64,000 nucleotides of DNA from Lactobacillus sp. W8174 (GCF_016100975.1 NZ_JACFRN010000001.1:124001-188000), one strand, 5' to 3'. Shown: positions 34,786 through 44,299, counted from the first letter of the stretch. Translations and numbers: made by a program. Notes: generated by a model not told the origin, from the letters alone.

Positions 34786-35355
34786 ATGACAATGATTTCA
34801 GTTAATGAATTTAAAAATGGCTTAACTATCAAGTATAATAATGACTTATGGCGTATAGTTGAATTTCAACATGTTAAGCCTGGCAAGGGTAGTGCATTTG
34901 TTCGATCAAAGTTAAAAAGTTTAAATACCGGAGCAGTTCAAGAATATACTTTCCGTTCTACTGCCAAGGTAGAAACTGCCGAAATTGAAACCAAAGCTAT
35001 GCAATACTTATATAATGATGGTTCCAGCTACGTTTTCATGGATACAACAACCTATGATCAATTGGCAATTCCTAATGAACAAGTAAAAGATGAAGCCAAG
35101 TTCTTGAAGGAAAATATGAACGTAAGTGTCATTATGCATGATGGTAAAACATTGGGAATTCAATTACCGAATACTGTTGAATTGACGGTTGCCAAAACGG
35201 AGCCTAATATTAAGGGTGATACTTCATCAGGTGGTGGAAAGCCTGCAACTATGGAAACAGGCCTGGTAGTAAACGTACCTTTCTTTATTAATGAGGGAGA
35301 CGTTTTAGTAATTAATACGGTCGATGGTACATACGTATCTCGCGCAAATAAATAA
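34786..35355 (+). CDS. efp: Elongation factor P
   Basis: 189 residues in three beta-barrel domains. It rescues ribosomes stalled on polyproline. The tip lysine lies in KPGKGSAF at Lys34, and no EpmA/YmfI-type modification gene is nearby. The signature [21 protein letters not shown] in the C-terminal part is typical. The ATG follows GATGAGG by 8 bases; an internal Met3 start is possible. Confidence 0.97.
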   Translation: MTMISVNEFKNGLTIKYNNDLWRIVEFQHVKPGKGSAFVRSKLKSLNTGAVQEYTFRSTAKVETAEIETKAMQYLYNDGSSYVFMDTTTYDQLAIPNEQVKDEAKFLKENMNVSVIMHDGKTLGIQLPNTVELTVAKTEPNIKGDTSSGGGKPATMETGLVVNVPFFINEGDVLVINTVDGTYVSRANK

Positions 35356-35372
35356 TTTTTCGAGGTAAAAAA

Positions 35373-35831
35373 ATGGCAGATAGTTCAAAAATTGTCTTAG
35401 ATGATCAAAATAACGGCGAAGAAATTGAAATCGATCCTAGTGTTCTTGAAGTTATTATGGGCATTGCTGCCGAAAAAGTAGATGGAGTTGCCGAAATGCA
35501 CGGTGACGTCAAGTCCGGAATTAACCGCGTTTTAGGAAGAGAAGATCGTGGCAGAGGTGTGTCTGTTAATATTGATGATGAGCATAACTTGATTGCTGAT
35601 GTTTATGTCAGTATTGAAGCCGGAAAAAATGTGCCTGAAATAGCAATGGATTTGCAAAAGACTTTAAAGCAACAGGTTTTGCAGATGACCGATTTAACTC
35701 TTAGTGAAATTAACGTGCATGTTACTGGGCTTGAATTTCCAGATGATGATAATGAAGATGGCAGCGGAACCTCTCAGCTATTTTCCGACATAGATGAAAA
35801 GGGTAAAAATGAATCAACACGAGAGTCGTAG
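35373..35831 (+). CDS. yqhY: Asp23/Gls24 family protein (YqhY-like)
   Basis: 152 residues with the Asp23 domain (ILEVIMGIAAEKVDGVAEMHG-like start near residue 27 and VYVSIEAGKNVPEIAMDLQ near 90) and an acidic C-terminal tail. The family forms envelope-stress or lipid-homeostasis proteins; in Bacillus, YqhY sits between accBC and nusB. Here it lies between efp and nusB and its end overlaps nusB by 23 bases. Confidence 0.9.
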   Translation: MADSSKIVLDDQNNGEEIEIDPSVLEVIMGIAAEKVDGVAEMHGDVKSGINRVLGREDRGRGVSVNIDDEHNLIADVYVSIEAGKNVPEIAMDLQKTLKQQVLQMTDLTLSEINVHVTGLEFPDDDNEDGSGTSQLFSDIDEKGKNESTRES

Positions 35832-36201
35832 AGTCGCAATGCAAGCTGTTTATCTGTCTAATCAGGACTTAAAATATACAGCTAATGAAGTTGAAGCTAA
35901 AACTGTCGCAATGCTTGATTTAAAGGTACTTTCCGCCTATTCAAAAGAATTAATTGAAGGTGTAATTGAAAAACGGGATGAATTAAAGGGTGAACTCGCC
36001 AGCTATTTGAAAAAGAACTGGCGTATTAACCGTATTAATCAAATTTCGTTGGCCATTTTGGAAGTTGCTTTGTATGAAATTAAATATAGTAAGGAAATTG
36101 AGCCAAAAGCTGCGGTAAATGAAGCTTTGAACTTATGTGATGAGTTTGCTGATCCTAAAGATAAGCCATTTATTAATGGCATGTTAGCAAACTTTATCTA
36201 A
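35809..36201 (+). CDS. nusB: Transcription antitermination factor NusB
   Basis: 130-residue all-helical RNA-binding protein that, with S10, drives rRNA antitermination. Starts MNQHESRRVAMQAVY; the conserved ILEVALYEI and NEALNLCDEFADPKDKPFINGML segments are present. The ATG at 35809 has AAAAGGG upstream; the frame extends a little further but without benefit. It is the last gene before a terminator. Confidence 0.95.
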   Translation: MNQHESRRVAMQAVYLSNQDLKYTANEVEAKTVAMLDLKVLSAYSKELIEGVIEKRDELKGELASYLKKNWRINRINQISLAILEVALYEIKYSKEIEPKAAVNEALNLCDEFADPKDKPFINGMLANFI

Positions 36202-36210
36202 AATATCTTA

Positions 36211-36238
36211 TAGTCGGCTTTAGGCCGACTATTTTTTT
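36211..36238 (+). terminator. Terminator after nusB
   Basis: Stem TAGTCGGC / GCCGACTA, 5-base loop, seven T. Confidence 0.92.
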
Positions 36239-36255
36239 AGAAGAGGAAAAAGAAA

Positions 36256-37107
36256 ATGGGTCAACTTTTAGATGGCAAAAAGTTAGCTAATATTCGTGCA
36301 GACATTCTTCAAAAACAAGTATTAAATTTGAAAAAGTCGAAAATACAACCACTATTTTGCGTAATTAATATTGGTCAAGACCCTAGTAGCAAAATCTACT
36401 TAAAAACCAAAAAAAGAAGAGCAGATCAAATTGGTATTAAGCAAAAATTATTTCAATTACCGTCTACTGTTTCACAGAAAGAATTATTAGAACTTATTGA
36501 CAAACTTAATCATGACAAAAATGTTAACGGCATTATGATTCAACTACCGGTGCCGAAACAAATTATTTTAAATGAAGCCTTGGCAGCTATTGACCCTGAA
36601 AAAGATGTTGATTGTCTGACGCCAACTAATATAGGACGCTTGTGGCAAGGAGATCATTTTGTAGAACCAGCGACAGCACATGGTATTTTAGCTTTACTAG
36701 ATCACTATCATATTAGTTTAAAGGGTAAGAATGCTGTAATTATAGGTAGAAGCAGCATTGTGGGCAAACCGTTAGCTGCATTGATGCTTGAAAGAGATGC
36801 AACTGTTTCTATTCTACATTTGAAGACTAAAAATTTGGCTGAATATACTAAGAGAGCTGATATATTAGTTTCGGCAACAGGCCACCCTAAATTAATAAAG
36901 GCGAATATGATTAAAAAAAATGCAGTCATTGTTGATGTAGGAATATGTCGAGTTAATGGCAACATAGTCGGCGATGTGGATTTTGCTAAAGTTGTAGCGA
37001 TTGCCAGTTTCATTACACCTGTTCCAGGTGGAGTTGGTCCCCTTACAGTTGAATCCCTGATGGAACAAGTTGTTCAGTTAACAAGGAGAAATAATGGAAA
37101 ACAGTAA
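36256..37107 (+). CDS. folD: Methylenetetrahydrofolate dehydrogenase / cyclohydrolase
   Basis: Bifunctional folate enzyme interconverting methylene-, methenyl- and formyl-THF. 283 residues with the YLKTKKRRADQIGI catalytic-lysine helix near 50, IQLPVPKQ near 95, DVDCLTPTNIGRL near 117, the dinucleotide site IGRSSIVGKPLA near 164, and the C-terminal TPVPGGVGPLTVESLMEQ. It overlaps xseA by 14 bases. It begins the folD-xseA-xseB-ispA-tlyA-recN operon. Confidence 0.97.
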   Translation: MGQLLDGKKLANIRADILQKQVLNLKKSKIQPLFCVINIGQDPSSKIYLKTKKRRADQIGIKQKLFQLPSTVSQKELLELIDKLNHDKNVNGIMIQLPVPKQIILNEALAAIDPEKDVDCLTPTNIGRLWQGDHFVEPATAHGILALLDHYHISLKGKNAVIIGRSSIVGKPLAALMLERDATVSILHLKTKNLAEYTKRADILVSATGHPKLIKANMIKKNAVIVDVGICRVNGNIVGDVDFAKVVAIASFITPVPGGVGPLTVESLMEQVVQLTRRNNGKQ

Positions 37108-38461
37108 GTACCTTACAGTTTCTGATTTAAATTATTATATAACTCAAAAATTTAAAAACGATCCTTATTTACATAAAGTTTTTCTTCAAGGTGAATTGTC
37201 TAATTTTCGTTATCGGCGCAATTCTCACCAATATTTTTCACTAAAAGATGAAAAATCAAAAATAAATGTGGTCATGTTTCGATCGTATTTTGATAAAGTG
37301 AAATTTAAGCCTGAAGAAGGCATGAAAGTATATGTAACTGGCTATGTGAGTGTTTATGGCCCACAGGGCTCCTACCAGTTTTATGCGGAATCGATGGAGC
37401 CTGCTGGATTAGGAGCATTATATGAACAATTAAAACAGCTGCAAAAAAAGTTGGCTGGTGAGGGACTTTTTGATCAAAGATATAAAAAGTCGCTTCCTCA
37501 TTATCCAGATTATATTGCTGTTGTGACAAGTGCTTCAGGTGCAGTAATTCATGACATCTTAGTAACCGTGAACAGGAGATTTCCTCATGCTGAAGTTGAT
37601 TTATTTCCAGCTCAGGTTCAGGGAGATTCTGCAGCTGATTCATTAATAGCATCAATGAGGCAAATAGCTCAATTTAAAGATAAGTATGATGTTATGATCA
37701 TCGGTCGAGGTGGGGGCTCGCTTGAAGATTTATGGCCTTTTAATGAGGAAAGCGTAGTACGACAGGTTTTTGATATGAAAATGCCGGTCATTTCTTCGGT
37801 GGGTCACGAAACTGATACTACACTATGTGATTTAGTTGCTGATGTGAGAGCAGCGACTCCAACTGCAGCAGCTGAATATGCTACTCCGAATTTACCAGAT
37901 GAATTGGTAAATATTCGCCAAATACAAAACAGTCTGGTTTCCAGCATGCAAAATATTATTAGAGCCCGCCGTGATGTTTTAAACCGTATCGATAATTCAG
38001 TTATCATGAGAGAGCCAGCAAGACTTTATGATGAGCAAGCACAAACTTTAGACCTTTTGCGAGACAGACTTCATAATGATATGGTGCGGCAGCTGGAACG
38101 CAAAAGGCAAAATTACCAGTTGGCTAAACAAAGTCTTGTTACAGTCAGCCCTAATAAAAAAATCAAGTATTTTTTGCAACAAACAGATTTTTATGATCAA
38201 AGATTAGTTGCTAATACAGAACATTTTTTACAGGCAAAACGTAACGCTTTAGGTCAAGCGGAACAACAACTTAACGATTATGATCCCGACAGAATTTTAC
38301 GTAGAGGATATGCATATGTTAAAGACCAGAAGAATAAAACGGTCAATTCTGTAAGTCAAATTGCGGTTAAAGATGAAATCAGTATCAAATTTAAAGATGG
38401 TATAGCAACAGCAGTTATCAGTTCAATAAGGAGAGAAAAAAATGGCGATAAAGAAAAATAA
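37094..38461 (+). CDS. xseA: Exodeoxyribonuclease VII, large subunit
   Basis: 455 residues: N-terminal OB fold that binds ssDNA (LQGELSNFRYRRNSHQYFSLKD, about 25-46), the catalytic domain with VVTSASGAVIHDI near 140 and IIGRGGGSLEDLWPFN near 198, then a long coiled coil and C-terminal beta region. Works with XseB to degrade single-stranded DNA to oligonucleotides. Overlaps both folD and xseB. Confidence 0.97.
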   Translation: MENSKYLTVSDLNYYITQKFKNDPYLHKVFLQGELSNFRYRRNSHQYFSLKDEKSKINVVMFRSYFDKVKFKPEEGMKVYVTGYVSVYGPQGSYQFYAESMEPAGLGALYEQLKQLQKKLAGEGLFDQRYKKSLPHYPDYIAVVTSASGAVIHDILVTVNRRFPHAEVDLFPAQVQGDSAADSLIASMRQIAQFKDKYDVMIIGRGGGSLEDLWPFNEESVVRQVFDMKMPVISSVGHETDTTLCDLVADVRAATPTAAAEYATPNLPDELVNIRQIQNSLVSSMQNIIRARRDVLNRIDNSVIMREPARLYDEQAQTLDLLRDRLHNDMVRQLERKRQNYQLAKQSLVTVSPNKKIKYFLQQTDFYDQRLVANTEHFLQAKRNALGQAEQQLNDYDPDRILRRGYAYVKDQKNKTVNSVSQIAVKDEISIKFKDGIATAVISSIRREKNGDKEK

Positions 38462-38684
38462 TTTTGAAGAGGAATTGACTGAATTACAAACAATTGTTAA
38501 TAACTTGGAAAAAGGCGATATTCCTTTAGAGGATGCACTTGAGCAGTTTAAAACTGGAAAAAAATTAAGTAACGATTTAAATAAAAAATTAACTGAAGCA
38601 GAAGAAACAGTTGCTAAATTGATTGATAGTGATGGAACTGAACATACACTTGATCCTAATGACGCTGCAGCACCTGAAAAATAG
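38442..38684 (+). CDS. xseB: Exodeoxyribonuclease VII, small subunit
   Basis: 80 residues, two helices: FEEELTELQTIVNNLEKGDIPLEDALEQFKTG is the XseB hairpin that binds the XseA coiled coil (only the start FEEELTELQTIVNNLEKGD is diagnostic). It overlaps xseA by 20 bases, indicating translational coupling, and has AGGAGAG upstream. The acidic C-terminal tail is unstructured. Confidence 0.95.
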   Translation: MAIKKNNFEEELTELQTIVNNLEKGDIPLEDALEQFKTGKKLSNDLNKKLTEAEETVAKLIDSDGTEHTLDPNDAAAPEK

Positions 38685-38696
38685 AGAAGATTTGAA

Positions 38697-39563
38697 ATGA
38701 CTTTTAAAGAATTCAAAGAAAAATGGACTCCGATAGTAGATAACTATTTGAAAGAGCATTTAAAAAGTGAAGTTTCTGACAGTAAAATTAGTCAGATTAT
38801 GTCTTATTCAGTAATGGCTGGAGGTAAAAGGTTGCGTCCCCTGCTTTTTCTAGCAACGCTTGATGCACTTGAAGTTAAGATAAATGACGAAGAAATCAGG
38901 ATTGCAAGTGGAATTGAGCTGATTCACACTTATTCATTAATTCACGATGACTTGCCGGCTATGGATAATGATAATTATCGGAGAGGAAAATTAACGAGTC
39001 ACAAAAAATGGGGTGAGGCTGAAGCTATCCTTGCTGGAGATGCTTTGTTACCAATGGGCATTGAATGGATTTCTGAGGGTAGTAATTCAGCTAAATTAGT
39101 TAAAATAATTACTCGAGCTGTTGGTCCTAACGGCATGGTTGGTGGACAATATTTAGACATTGATTCTACCAATAATGATAGCGTCGCAAACGATTCTGCA
39201 TTTATTAATAAAATGGAATGGTTAAAAACAGGTTGTTTAATCAAAGCCTGTGTTGAAATGGCAATTGAATATGCTAACGCTGATTCTTCTCAAAAAAAGA
39301 TGCTAATTCAGTTTGCTGAAGATTTTGGACGTTCATATCAAATTTATGATGATTTAGTAGATGTGGTCGAAACTTCTGCAGAAGCTGGTAAAAAAACGCA
39401 TAAGGATTTAGAGAGCGGCAAGAATAATACTTTGACTTTGCTCGGTGTTTCAAGAAGTCGTAAAGAGCTGACTGACTTAATGAATGATGCTCAAAATTGC
39501 TTAAAATCTATTGATGCAACTGTTTTGGCTGGATTTCTTGATTTATATAAAAAGGTATTATAA
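38697..39563 (+). CDS. ispA: Geranyl/farnesyl diphosphate synthase (polyprenyl synthetase)
   Basis: 288 residues with the two aspartate-rich Mg-PPi sites: DDLPAMDNDNYRRG near 83 (FARM) and DDLVDVVE near 217 (SARM), plus GGKRLRP near 42. Makes short-chain prenyl diphosphates for undecaprenyl-phosphate and menaquinone-type lipids. The stop overlaps the tlyA ATG (TAATG). No dxs gene follows; lactobacilli generally use the mevalonate route. Confidence 0.94.
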   Translation: MTFKEFKEKWTPIVDNYLKEHLKSEVSDSKISQIMSYSVMAGGKRLRPLLFLATLDALEVKINDEEIRIASGIELIHTYSLIHDDLPAMDNDNYRRGKLTSHKKWGEAEAILAGDALLPMGIEWISEGSNSAKLVKIITRAVGPNGMVGGQYLDIDSTNNDSVANDSAFINKMEWLKTGCLIKACVEMAIEYANADSSQKKMLIQFAEDFGRSYQIYDDLVDVVETSAEAGKKTHKDLESGKNNTLTLLGVSRSRKELTDLMNDAQNCLKSIDATVLAGFLDLYKKVL

Positions 39564-40375
39564 TGGTCAAAGAAAGAGCAGATGTATTATTAGTCAAACA
39601 AGGAATGTTTAATTCCCGGACCCAAGCTCAACGGGCAATAATGGCAGGTCTGGTTTCGGATCATAACCATCAGAGAATCGATAAAAGTGGCACTAATTTA
39701 CCGGTTGATGAAAAGTTTTTTGTAAAAAAATCGGATAAAAAGTATGTATCACGGGGTGGCTTTAAACTGGCTAAGGCCTTAAAATCTTTTCAAATTGACT
39801 TGACCAATAAAATTTGTCTGGACATCGGTGCCTCTACTGGAGGTTTTACTGATGTCGCTTTACAAAGTAAGGCTAAGATGGTGTATGCCCTCGATGTGGG
39901 CTACAATCAGCTTGCATGGCAACTGCGTGATGATCCTCGCGTTGTAGTAATGGAAAAACAGAATTTTCGTTACAGCAAACCTGAAGATTTTACTCATGGT
40001 CTACCTGATTTTGCAATGACTGACGTTTCTTTTATTTCCTTAGATTTGATTTTGCCACCAATGTTTCAGATTTTAAAAGATAAATGTGAGGCTGTTTGTC
40101 TGATAAAGCCTCAATTTGAAGCTGGTCCGGAACATGTTGGTAAACATGGGATAGTACATGATCATGAAGTCCACTGTGCCGTTATTAGGCATACCATTGA
40201 TCAGGCAAAAGCTGTTGGCTTCAACGTTCTCGGCCTTGATTATTCACCAATAAAAGGTGGTAAAGGCAATATTGAGTTTTTGATACATTTAAAAAAAGAT
40301 GAAAAAGCTGGTGGTAAAGTAATGTGGTCTGGGAATCCAGAAGAATTAGTTGCCCAAGCTGTTGCCAATCTTTAG
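39563..40375 (+). CDS. tlyA: TlyA-family RNA methyltransferase / haemolysin-like protein (YqxC)
   Basis: 270 residues: an S4 RNA-binding domain (about 1-65, ADVLLVKQGMFNSRTQAQRAI) joined to an FtsJ/RrmJ-type Rossmann methyltransferase (DIGASTGGFTDVAL near 89-102, TDVSFISLDLILP near 153). TlyA in mycobacteria 2'-O-methylates rRNA; the target here is inferred. The usual downstream argR/ahrC gene between yqxC and recN is missing. Confidence 0.9.
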   Translation: MVKERADVLLVKQGMFNSRTQAQRAIMAGLVSDHNHQRIDKSGTNLPVDEKFFVKKSDKKYVSRGGFKLAKALKSFQIDLTNKICLDIGASTGGFTDVALQSKAKMVYALDVGYNQLAWQLRDDPRVVVMEKQNFRYSKPEDFTHGLPDFAMTDVSFISLDLILPPMFQILKDKCEAVCLIKPQFEAGPEHVGKHGIVHDHEVHCAVIRHTIDQAKAVGFNVLGLDYSPIKGGKGNIEFLIHLKKDEKAGGKVMWSGNPEELVAQAVANL

Positions 40376-40383
40376 GAGAAAAA

Positions 40384-42072
40384 ATGTTAGTTGAACTGGA
40401 TATTAAAAATTTTGCAATTATTAAAGCATTGAAGGTTCGCTTTCAAGAAAATATGACTGTACTAATAGGTGAAACTGGTGCGGGTAAATCAATTATTATT
40501 GATGCAGTTTCATTATTAATGGGTGGTCGCAGTCAAAAAGAAATGATCCGCAGTGGTGAAAAAAAAGCTGTTATTACCGGCTTGTTTGATATTGACCACG
40601 AATCTAAAAAAATTGCTGCAATCTGTGATAAGTACGGTATACCTGATGCAGATAAGCAGTTAATCATTAGCCGTGAATTAGCTGCTAAGGGAAGAAATAT
40701 TGTTCGCATAAATGGGCAATTGACCACCATCAATGTATTAAGGGAACTAGGTAATTTTCTAGTTGATATTCATGGTCAAAATGATCAGCAAATATTGATG
40801 GATCAAGATCGACAAATTGATCTGGTTGATAATTATGCGCCAGACGATTTTAAAGATGAACTTAATCTTTACCAGGAAAATTTTCAAAAATGGCAAAAAT
40901 TAACTTCTCAAATTAATCATTTGCATAAAGATGCCCAGGAACTGGCTCAAAAACAAGATATATTATCTTTTCAGAATGATGAATTGTCCAAAGCTGATCT
41001 GCAAGATCCTCATGAAGACGATCAGCTAGAAGAAGAATATAACGAACTAAATAATTATCAAAAAATTGTCGATACAGCTAACTATTTAATGCAATTATAT
41101 GACGATGAAGACCATGGCATTGAAACTTTATTGGGTAATGCCCAAAGTGCAGCAACTGAGTTAACAGAATATGGTGCTAAATTTAAAGATATTGCTAAAA
41201 CTATAGATGATGGAGTTTTTGCATTAAGTGACGCCCGCAGCGAATTATCAAATGTACTTGATGAAATGGACTTTGATGAGGAAAGATTTCAGTACGTTTC
41301 AAACAGGTTAGATTTGCTTAATTCATTGAAGAAAAAATATGGTCCTTCTTTAGAAGATGTCTTCACATTTTATGCCAAAATTCAAAAAGAACTGAGTCAG
41401 TATGAGACAGGTGGACTCGATGAAGAGAAGTTGCAAAAGCAGCTTAAAGCTCTGGAAGAAAAGCTCCAGACTGAAGCAAAACACCTCCATGAGATGAGAA
41501 AAAAAGTAGCCGCAACACTTGAAAACAGAATCAAGCAGGAATTAGCAGATTTATATATGGCTAAAGCTCGTTTTAGTATTGATTTTTCGACAACAAAAAC
41601 TTTCACTAACAAAGGTACAGATGATATTGTCTTCTTAATAGCACCAAATCCGGGTGAAGAATTAATGCCATTAGTCAAAATTGTATCAGGTGGTGAACAG
41701 TCACGGCTGATACTGGCATTAAAAGCAATCTTTAGCAAAGTTGAGCCTGTGGGTACAATGATTTTTGATGAAATTGATACTGGTGTTTCCGGTCGCGTTT
41801 CTGCAGCAATAGGTCAAAAATTACATTCAATCGGAGAGAATAAGCAAGTAATCGCCATAACACACTCACCACAGGTTGCTGCAGCCAGTGATCAAAAATA
41901 TTTAGTAGCCAAAAAAGTTGAAGATGGTGCTACATACACCCAAATAGGCCCATTAACTCAAGAAGAAACTGTTACTGCAATTGCCGAAATGATGGCAGGT
42001 AGTGATGTAACACAAGCAGCTAAACAAAATGCCAAGGACCTAATGAAAAGTTTTAAAAGGAAGAAGAAATGA
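40384..42072 (+). CDS. recN: DNA repair protein RecN
   Basis: SMC-like ATPase acting early in double-strand break repair. 562 residues: Walker A GETGAGKS at 29-36, long coiled-coil arms (about 150-350), ABC signature VSGGEQSRL near 436 and Walker B MIFDEIDTGVSG near 459. The true start is the ATG at 40384 just after AGGAG; the frame extends back into tlyA. The stop overlaps the next gene (ATGA). Confidence 0.97.
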   Translation: MLVELDIKNFAIIKALKVRFQENMTVLIGETGAGKSIIIDAVSLLMGGRSQKEMIRSGEKKAVITGLFDIDHESKKIAAICDKYGIPDADKQLIISRELAAKGRNIVRINGQLTTINVLRELGNFLVDIHGQNDQQILMDQDRQIDLVDNYAPDDFKDELNLYQENFQKWQKLTSQINHLHKDAQELAQKQDILSFQNDELSKADLQDPHEDDQLEEEYNELNNYQKIVDTANYLMQLYDDEDHGIETLLGNAQSAATELTEYGAKFKDIAKTIDDGVFALSDARSELSNVLDEMDFDEERFQYVSNRLDLLNSLKKKYGPSLEDVFTFYAKIQKELSQYETGGLDEEKLQKQLKALEEKLQTEAKHLHEMRKKVAATLENRIKQELADLYMAKARFSIDFSTTKTFTNKGTDDIVFLIAPNPGEELMPLVKIVSGGEQSRLILALKAIFSKVEPVGTMIFDEIDTGVSGRVSAAIGQKLHSIGENKQVIAITHSPQVAAASDQKYLVAKKVEDGATYTQIGPLTQEETVTAIAEMMAGSDVTQAAKQNAKDLMKSFKRKKK

Positions 42073-42953
42073 TAATCGTTGAAAAAGTAAACTTAAATGA
42101 AAGAGAACAAAGGCAGGCGAATGAATTAACAGAAAGAGTCCAAAAAGCTGATAAAACATATTCAGATTTTTATTTGAGCAATCAATTTAATTATTTTCAA
42201 GATATGCCAACTTTTATTTTGGCTTATGATGGAAATAAGTTAGTTGGATTAACTATGCTATATGCAGATGAGGGACCTGAAGAAGAGGTGGAAGTCAACT
42301 TAGAAGTTGATCCTGAATTTCGCAAACAAGGAATTGCTACAAGAATGTTTGAGCATGCGAAAAAAATCATGGTGCAGTATGGTTATTACAAATGGGAGTT
42401 TGTGTCAGAAAAAGTTTTTTTAGAAAAAAATCCAGGCTTTTTGAAAAAAGTGGGTTTAAAGATTGTTCCAGAAGATTCTGATTATTACATGCGAACTGCA
42501 GAACCAGCACTAATTGAAAAGACTGACAAATTAAACCAAGTTTTAGTGGTTAAGCCTTTAACAATGAACTATGTTGATCAAGTTGCTGCAGCACACAGTA
42601 ATGCTTTTGGAGATGCCATTGCCACATCTACTAAATACATTAAAAATTCCCTGTTGGATAAAAATACAGAAAGCTTTATTTTATTAAAAGGGATTGAAGT
42701 TGCCGGTTATTGTGCTGTTGATCAGGATGAAAATGAGGACTATTTCTTCGGATTGTTTATTGATAAGCCATTTCGTGGAAAAGGCTTTGGTACTTTTTTC
42801 ATCAAAAAGATGATGATAATTTTGCAAAAAGAAGGTAGCAAAGTTTTTGCTTTAAATGTTGAAGTTAGTAATAAAGCAGCTATTCATGTTTATGAAAGAG
42901 CTGGCTTCAAAATATTAAGTGAAACACTGTATTTAAAAAGCCAGGAATCATGA
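42069..42953 (+). CDS. Tandem GNAT-domain acetyltransferase
   Basis: 294 residues made of two GNAT domains: acetyl-CoA loop VDPEFRKQGIATRMFEHA (about 83-100) in the first, and IDKPFRGKGFGTFFIKKMM near 235 in the second, with the beta-bulge regions before each. The second half ends VYERAGFKILSETLYLK, a classic GNAT C-terminus. The substrate is unknown. It is translationally coupled to recN but is not part of the usual recN neighbourhood. Confidence 0.85.
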   Translation: MIIVEKVNLNEREQRQANELTERVQKADKTYSDFYLSNQFNYFQDMPTFILAYDGNKLVGLTMLYADEGPEEEVEVNLEVDPEFRKQGIATRMFEHAKKIMVQYGYYKWEFVSEKVFLEKNPGFLKKVGLKIVPEDSDYYMRTAEPALIEKTDKLNQVLVVKPLTMNYVDQVAAAHSNAFGDAIATSTKYIKNSLLDKNTESFILLKGIEVAGYCAVDQDENEDYFFGLFIDKPFRGKGFGTFFIKKMMIILQKEGSKVFALNVEVSNKAAIHVYERAGFKILSETLYLKSQES

Positions 42954-42976
42954 AGATTCCCGGCAATGCTTTTTTA
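42940..42976 (+). terminator. Terminator after the GNAT gene
   Basis: Stem GCCAGGAATC / GATTCCCGGC with one A-C mismatch, overlapping the stop codon; after AATGC comes a run of T. Confidence 0.7.
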
Positions 42977-42988
42977 TAATGCAATTGA

Positions 42989-43267
42989 TTATGCAAAATC
43001 AATCCTAAATATAGTATCAATATCAACTATCTTAATTAGTTTTTTATTTGCTAAACGTAAGATAAAACGACCTGTAGAAATACGTTTTATGACTTGTCCG
43101 ATTTCACTCGTTCCATCTTGATAACTTACCAATACATAGGAGCGATGAAGCAGGGCGCTATTAAGATCAGCTAATATTTCATAGTAGTATTGACTGTAAA
43201 TACTTAATTTATCTTCATCATAATCGAAAAAATAGTGATAAATTTTTTTAAGTGAGTTTTTCATCAA
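42989..43267 (-). CDS. Small SOS-regulated protein, possibly YolD-like
   Basis: 92 residues; the second half is beta-strand rich (YVLVSYQDGTSEIGQVIKRI, then KIVDIDTIFRIDFA), which resembles the YolD-like family linked to Y-family DNA polymerases in Firmicutes. The resemblance is weak, so the name is tentative. AGGGGTGG provides the ribosome binding site. The promoter carries two LexA/DinR-type boxes, a strong sign of SOS control. No polymerase or other SOS gene is next to it. Confidence 0.6.
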   Translation of the reverse strand: MMKNSLKKIYHYFFDYDEDKLSIYSQYYYEILADLNSALLHRSYVLVSYQDGTSEIGQVIKRISTGRFILRLANKKLIKIVDIDTIFRIDFA

Positions 43268-43286
43268 GCCACCCCTTAGAGTTAAC

Positions 43287-43338
43287 CGAACATTTGTTTG
43301 ACAAGTTATATTATAAGAACATTTGTTCCAAAAAACAA
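43287..43338 (-). promoter_or_regulatory. SOS promoter with two LexA/DinR boxes
   Basis: The minus-strand promoter is TTGTTT (43338-43333), 17 bases, TATAAT (43315-43310). A perfect DinR box GAACATTTGTTC (43317-43328) fills the spacer, and a second near-perfect box CGAACATTTGTTTG (43287-43300) covers the transcript start region. The box centres are 29 bp apart. Confidence 0.75.
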
Positions 43339-43452
43339 GTATTTAAGCAAAATTTTTAAAGAGAATTTTGCTTTATTAAAAATGTCATAACTTGAAAATA
43401 TTTTCATTTTAGTGCAAACTAGATACAATAGCTTTTTTTAAGGGAGTATGGC

Positions 43453-44067
43453 ATGGCAGAAAAAGGTTTGTTACTTGTTCTTTCTGGCCCTTCAGGAGTT
43501 GGTAAGGGTACTGTTAAAAGCGCAATTGTGAAAAATAAAGTTTTTCCGTTTGAATATTCAGTATCAATGACCACTAGAAAACCCAGGCCTGGAGAAATAA
43601 ACGGCAAGGACTATTATTTTGTTACTCAAGAGCGGTTTAAGCAGGCTATCAGCCAAGATGAACTTTTGGAGTATAATCAATATGTAAATAATTTTTATGG
43701 CACTCCTAAGGCACCAGTGGAAAAAATGCTGGATGAAGGTAAGGACGTGCTTTTAGAAATTGATGTCAATGGTGCCAAGAAGGTTAGAAAACAGATGCCT
43801 GATGGCGTCTTCATCTTTTTAACACCGCCTGATTTACATACTTTACATACTAGGTTAGAAAACCGGGGTACTGAATCCGAGGATGTAATTATGGGTCGAA
43901 TAAAACAGGCTCGTCAAGAAATTCTGGTGATGCAGGATTATGATTATGCGGTAGTTAATGATACAGTAGCCAATGCAGTCGATCATATAAAAGCGATTGT
44001 TGAAGCTGAGCATGTGAGTGTTAAACGTGTCATTGATACATATCGGAAAATGGTTAAGGAGGATTAA
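43453..44067 (+). CDS. gmk: Guanylate kinase
   Basis: Phosphorylates GMP to GDP with ATP. 204 residues with the P-loop GPSGVGKGT at 10-18, the GMP-binding [13 protein letters not shown] (about 37-49) and [13 protein letters not shown] near 77-89, and the R-rich lid. GGGAG lies before the ATG. It is followed one base later by rpoZ. Confidence 0.97.
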   Translation: MAEKGLLLVLSGPSGVGKGTVKSAIVKNKVFPFEYSVSMTTRKPRPGEINGKDYYFVTQERFKQAISQDELLEYNQYVNNFYGTPKAPVEKMLDEGKDVLLEIDVNGAKKVRKQMPDGVFIFLTPPDLHTLHTRLENRGTESEDVIMGRIKQARQEILVMQDYDYAVVNDTVANAVDHIKAIVEAEHVSVKRVIDTYRKMVKED

Positions 44068-44068
44068 A

Positions 44069-44287
44069 TTGAGAGTTACATATCCATCTATAGATAAATT
44101 GCTGGCCCAGGTTGATTCGAGATATTCTTTATCGGTTCTTGCTGCGAAAAGAGCACACGAACTTGAAGACGGTGAACCTGAAGCCTTGAAAAATTACAAA
44201 TCACAAAAGCCAGTTGGCAAAGCTTTAGAAGAAATTGAAGCTGGTAAAGTTACCGTTGATCCCAAGCATCGTGAGGTTAATCAGTAA
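44069..44287 (+). CDS. rpoZ: RNA polymerase omega subunit
   Basis: 72 residues beginning at TTG 44069, 6 bases after [36 protein letters not shown] is the omega core (the stretch [16 protein letters not shown] is diagnostic). It stabilises beta-prime and aids core assembly. The longer in-frame extension into gmk has no support. Ends before a strong terminator. Confidence 0.95.
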   Translation: MRVTYPSIDKLLAQVDSRYSLSVLAAKRAHELEDGEPEALKNYKSQKPVGKALEEIEAGKVTVDPKHREVNQ

Positions 44288-44299
44288 TTAATAAAGTTT

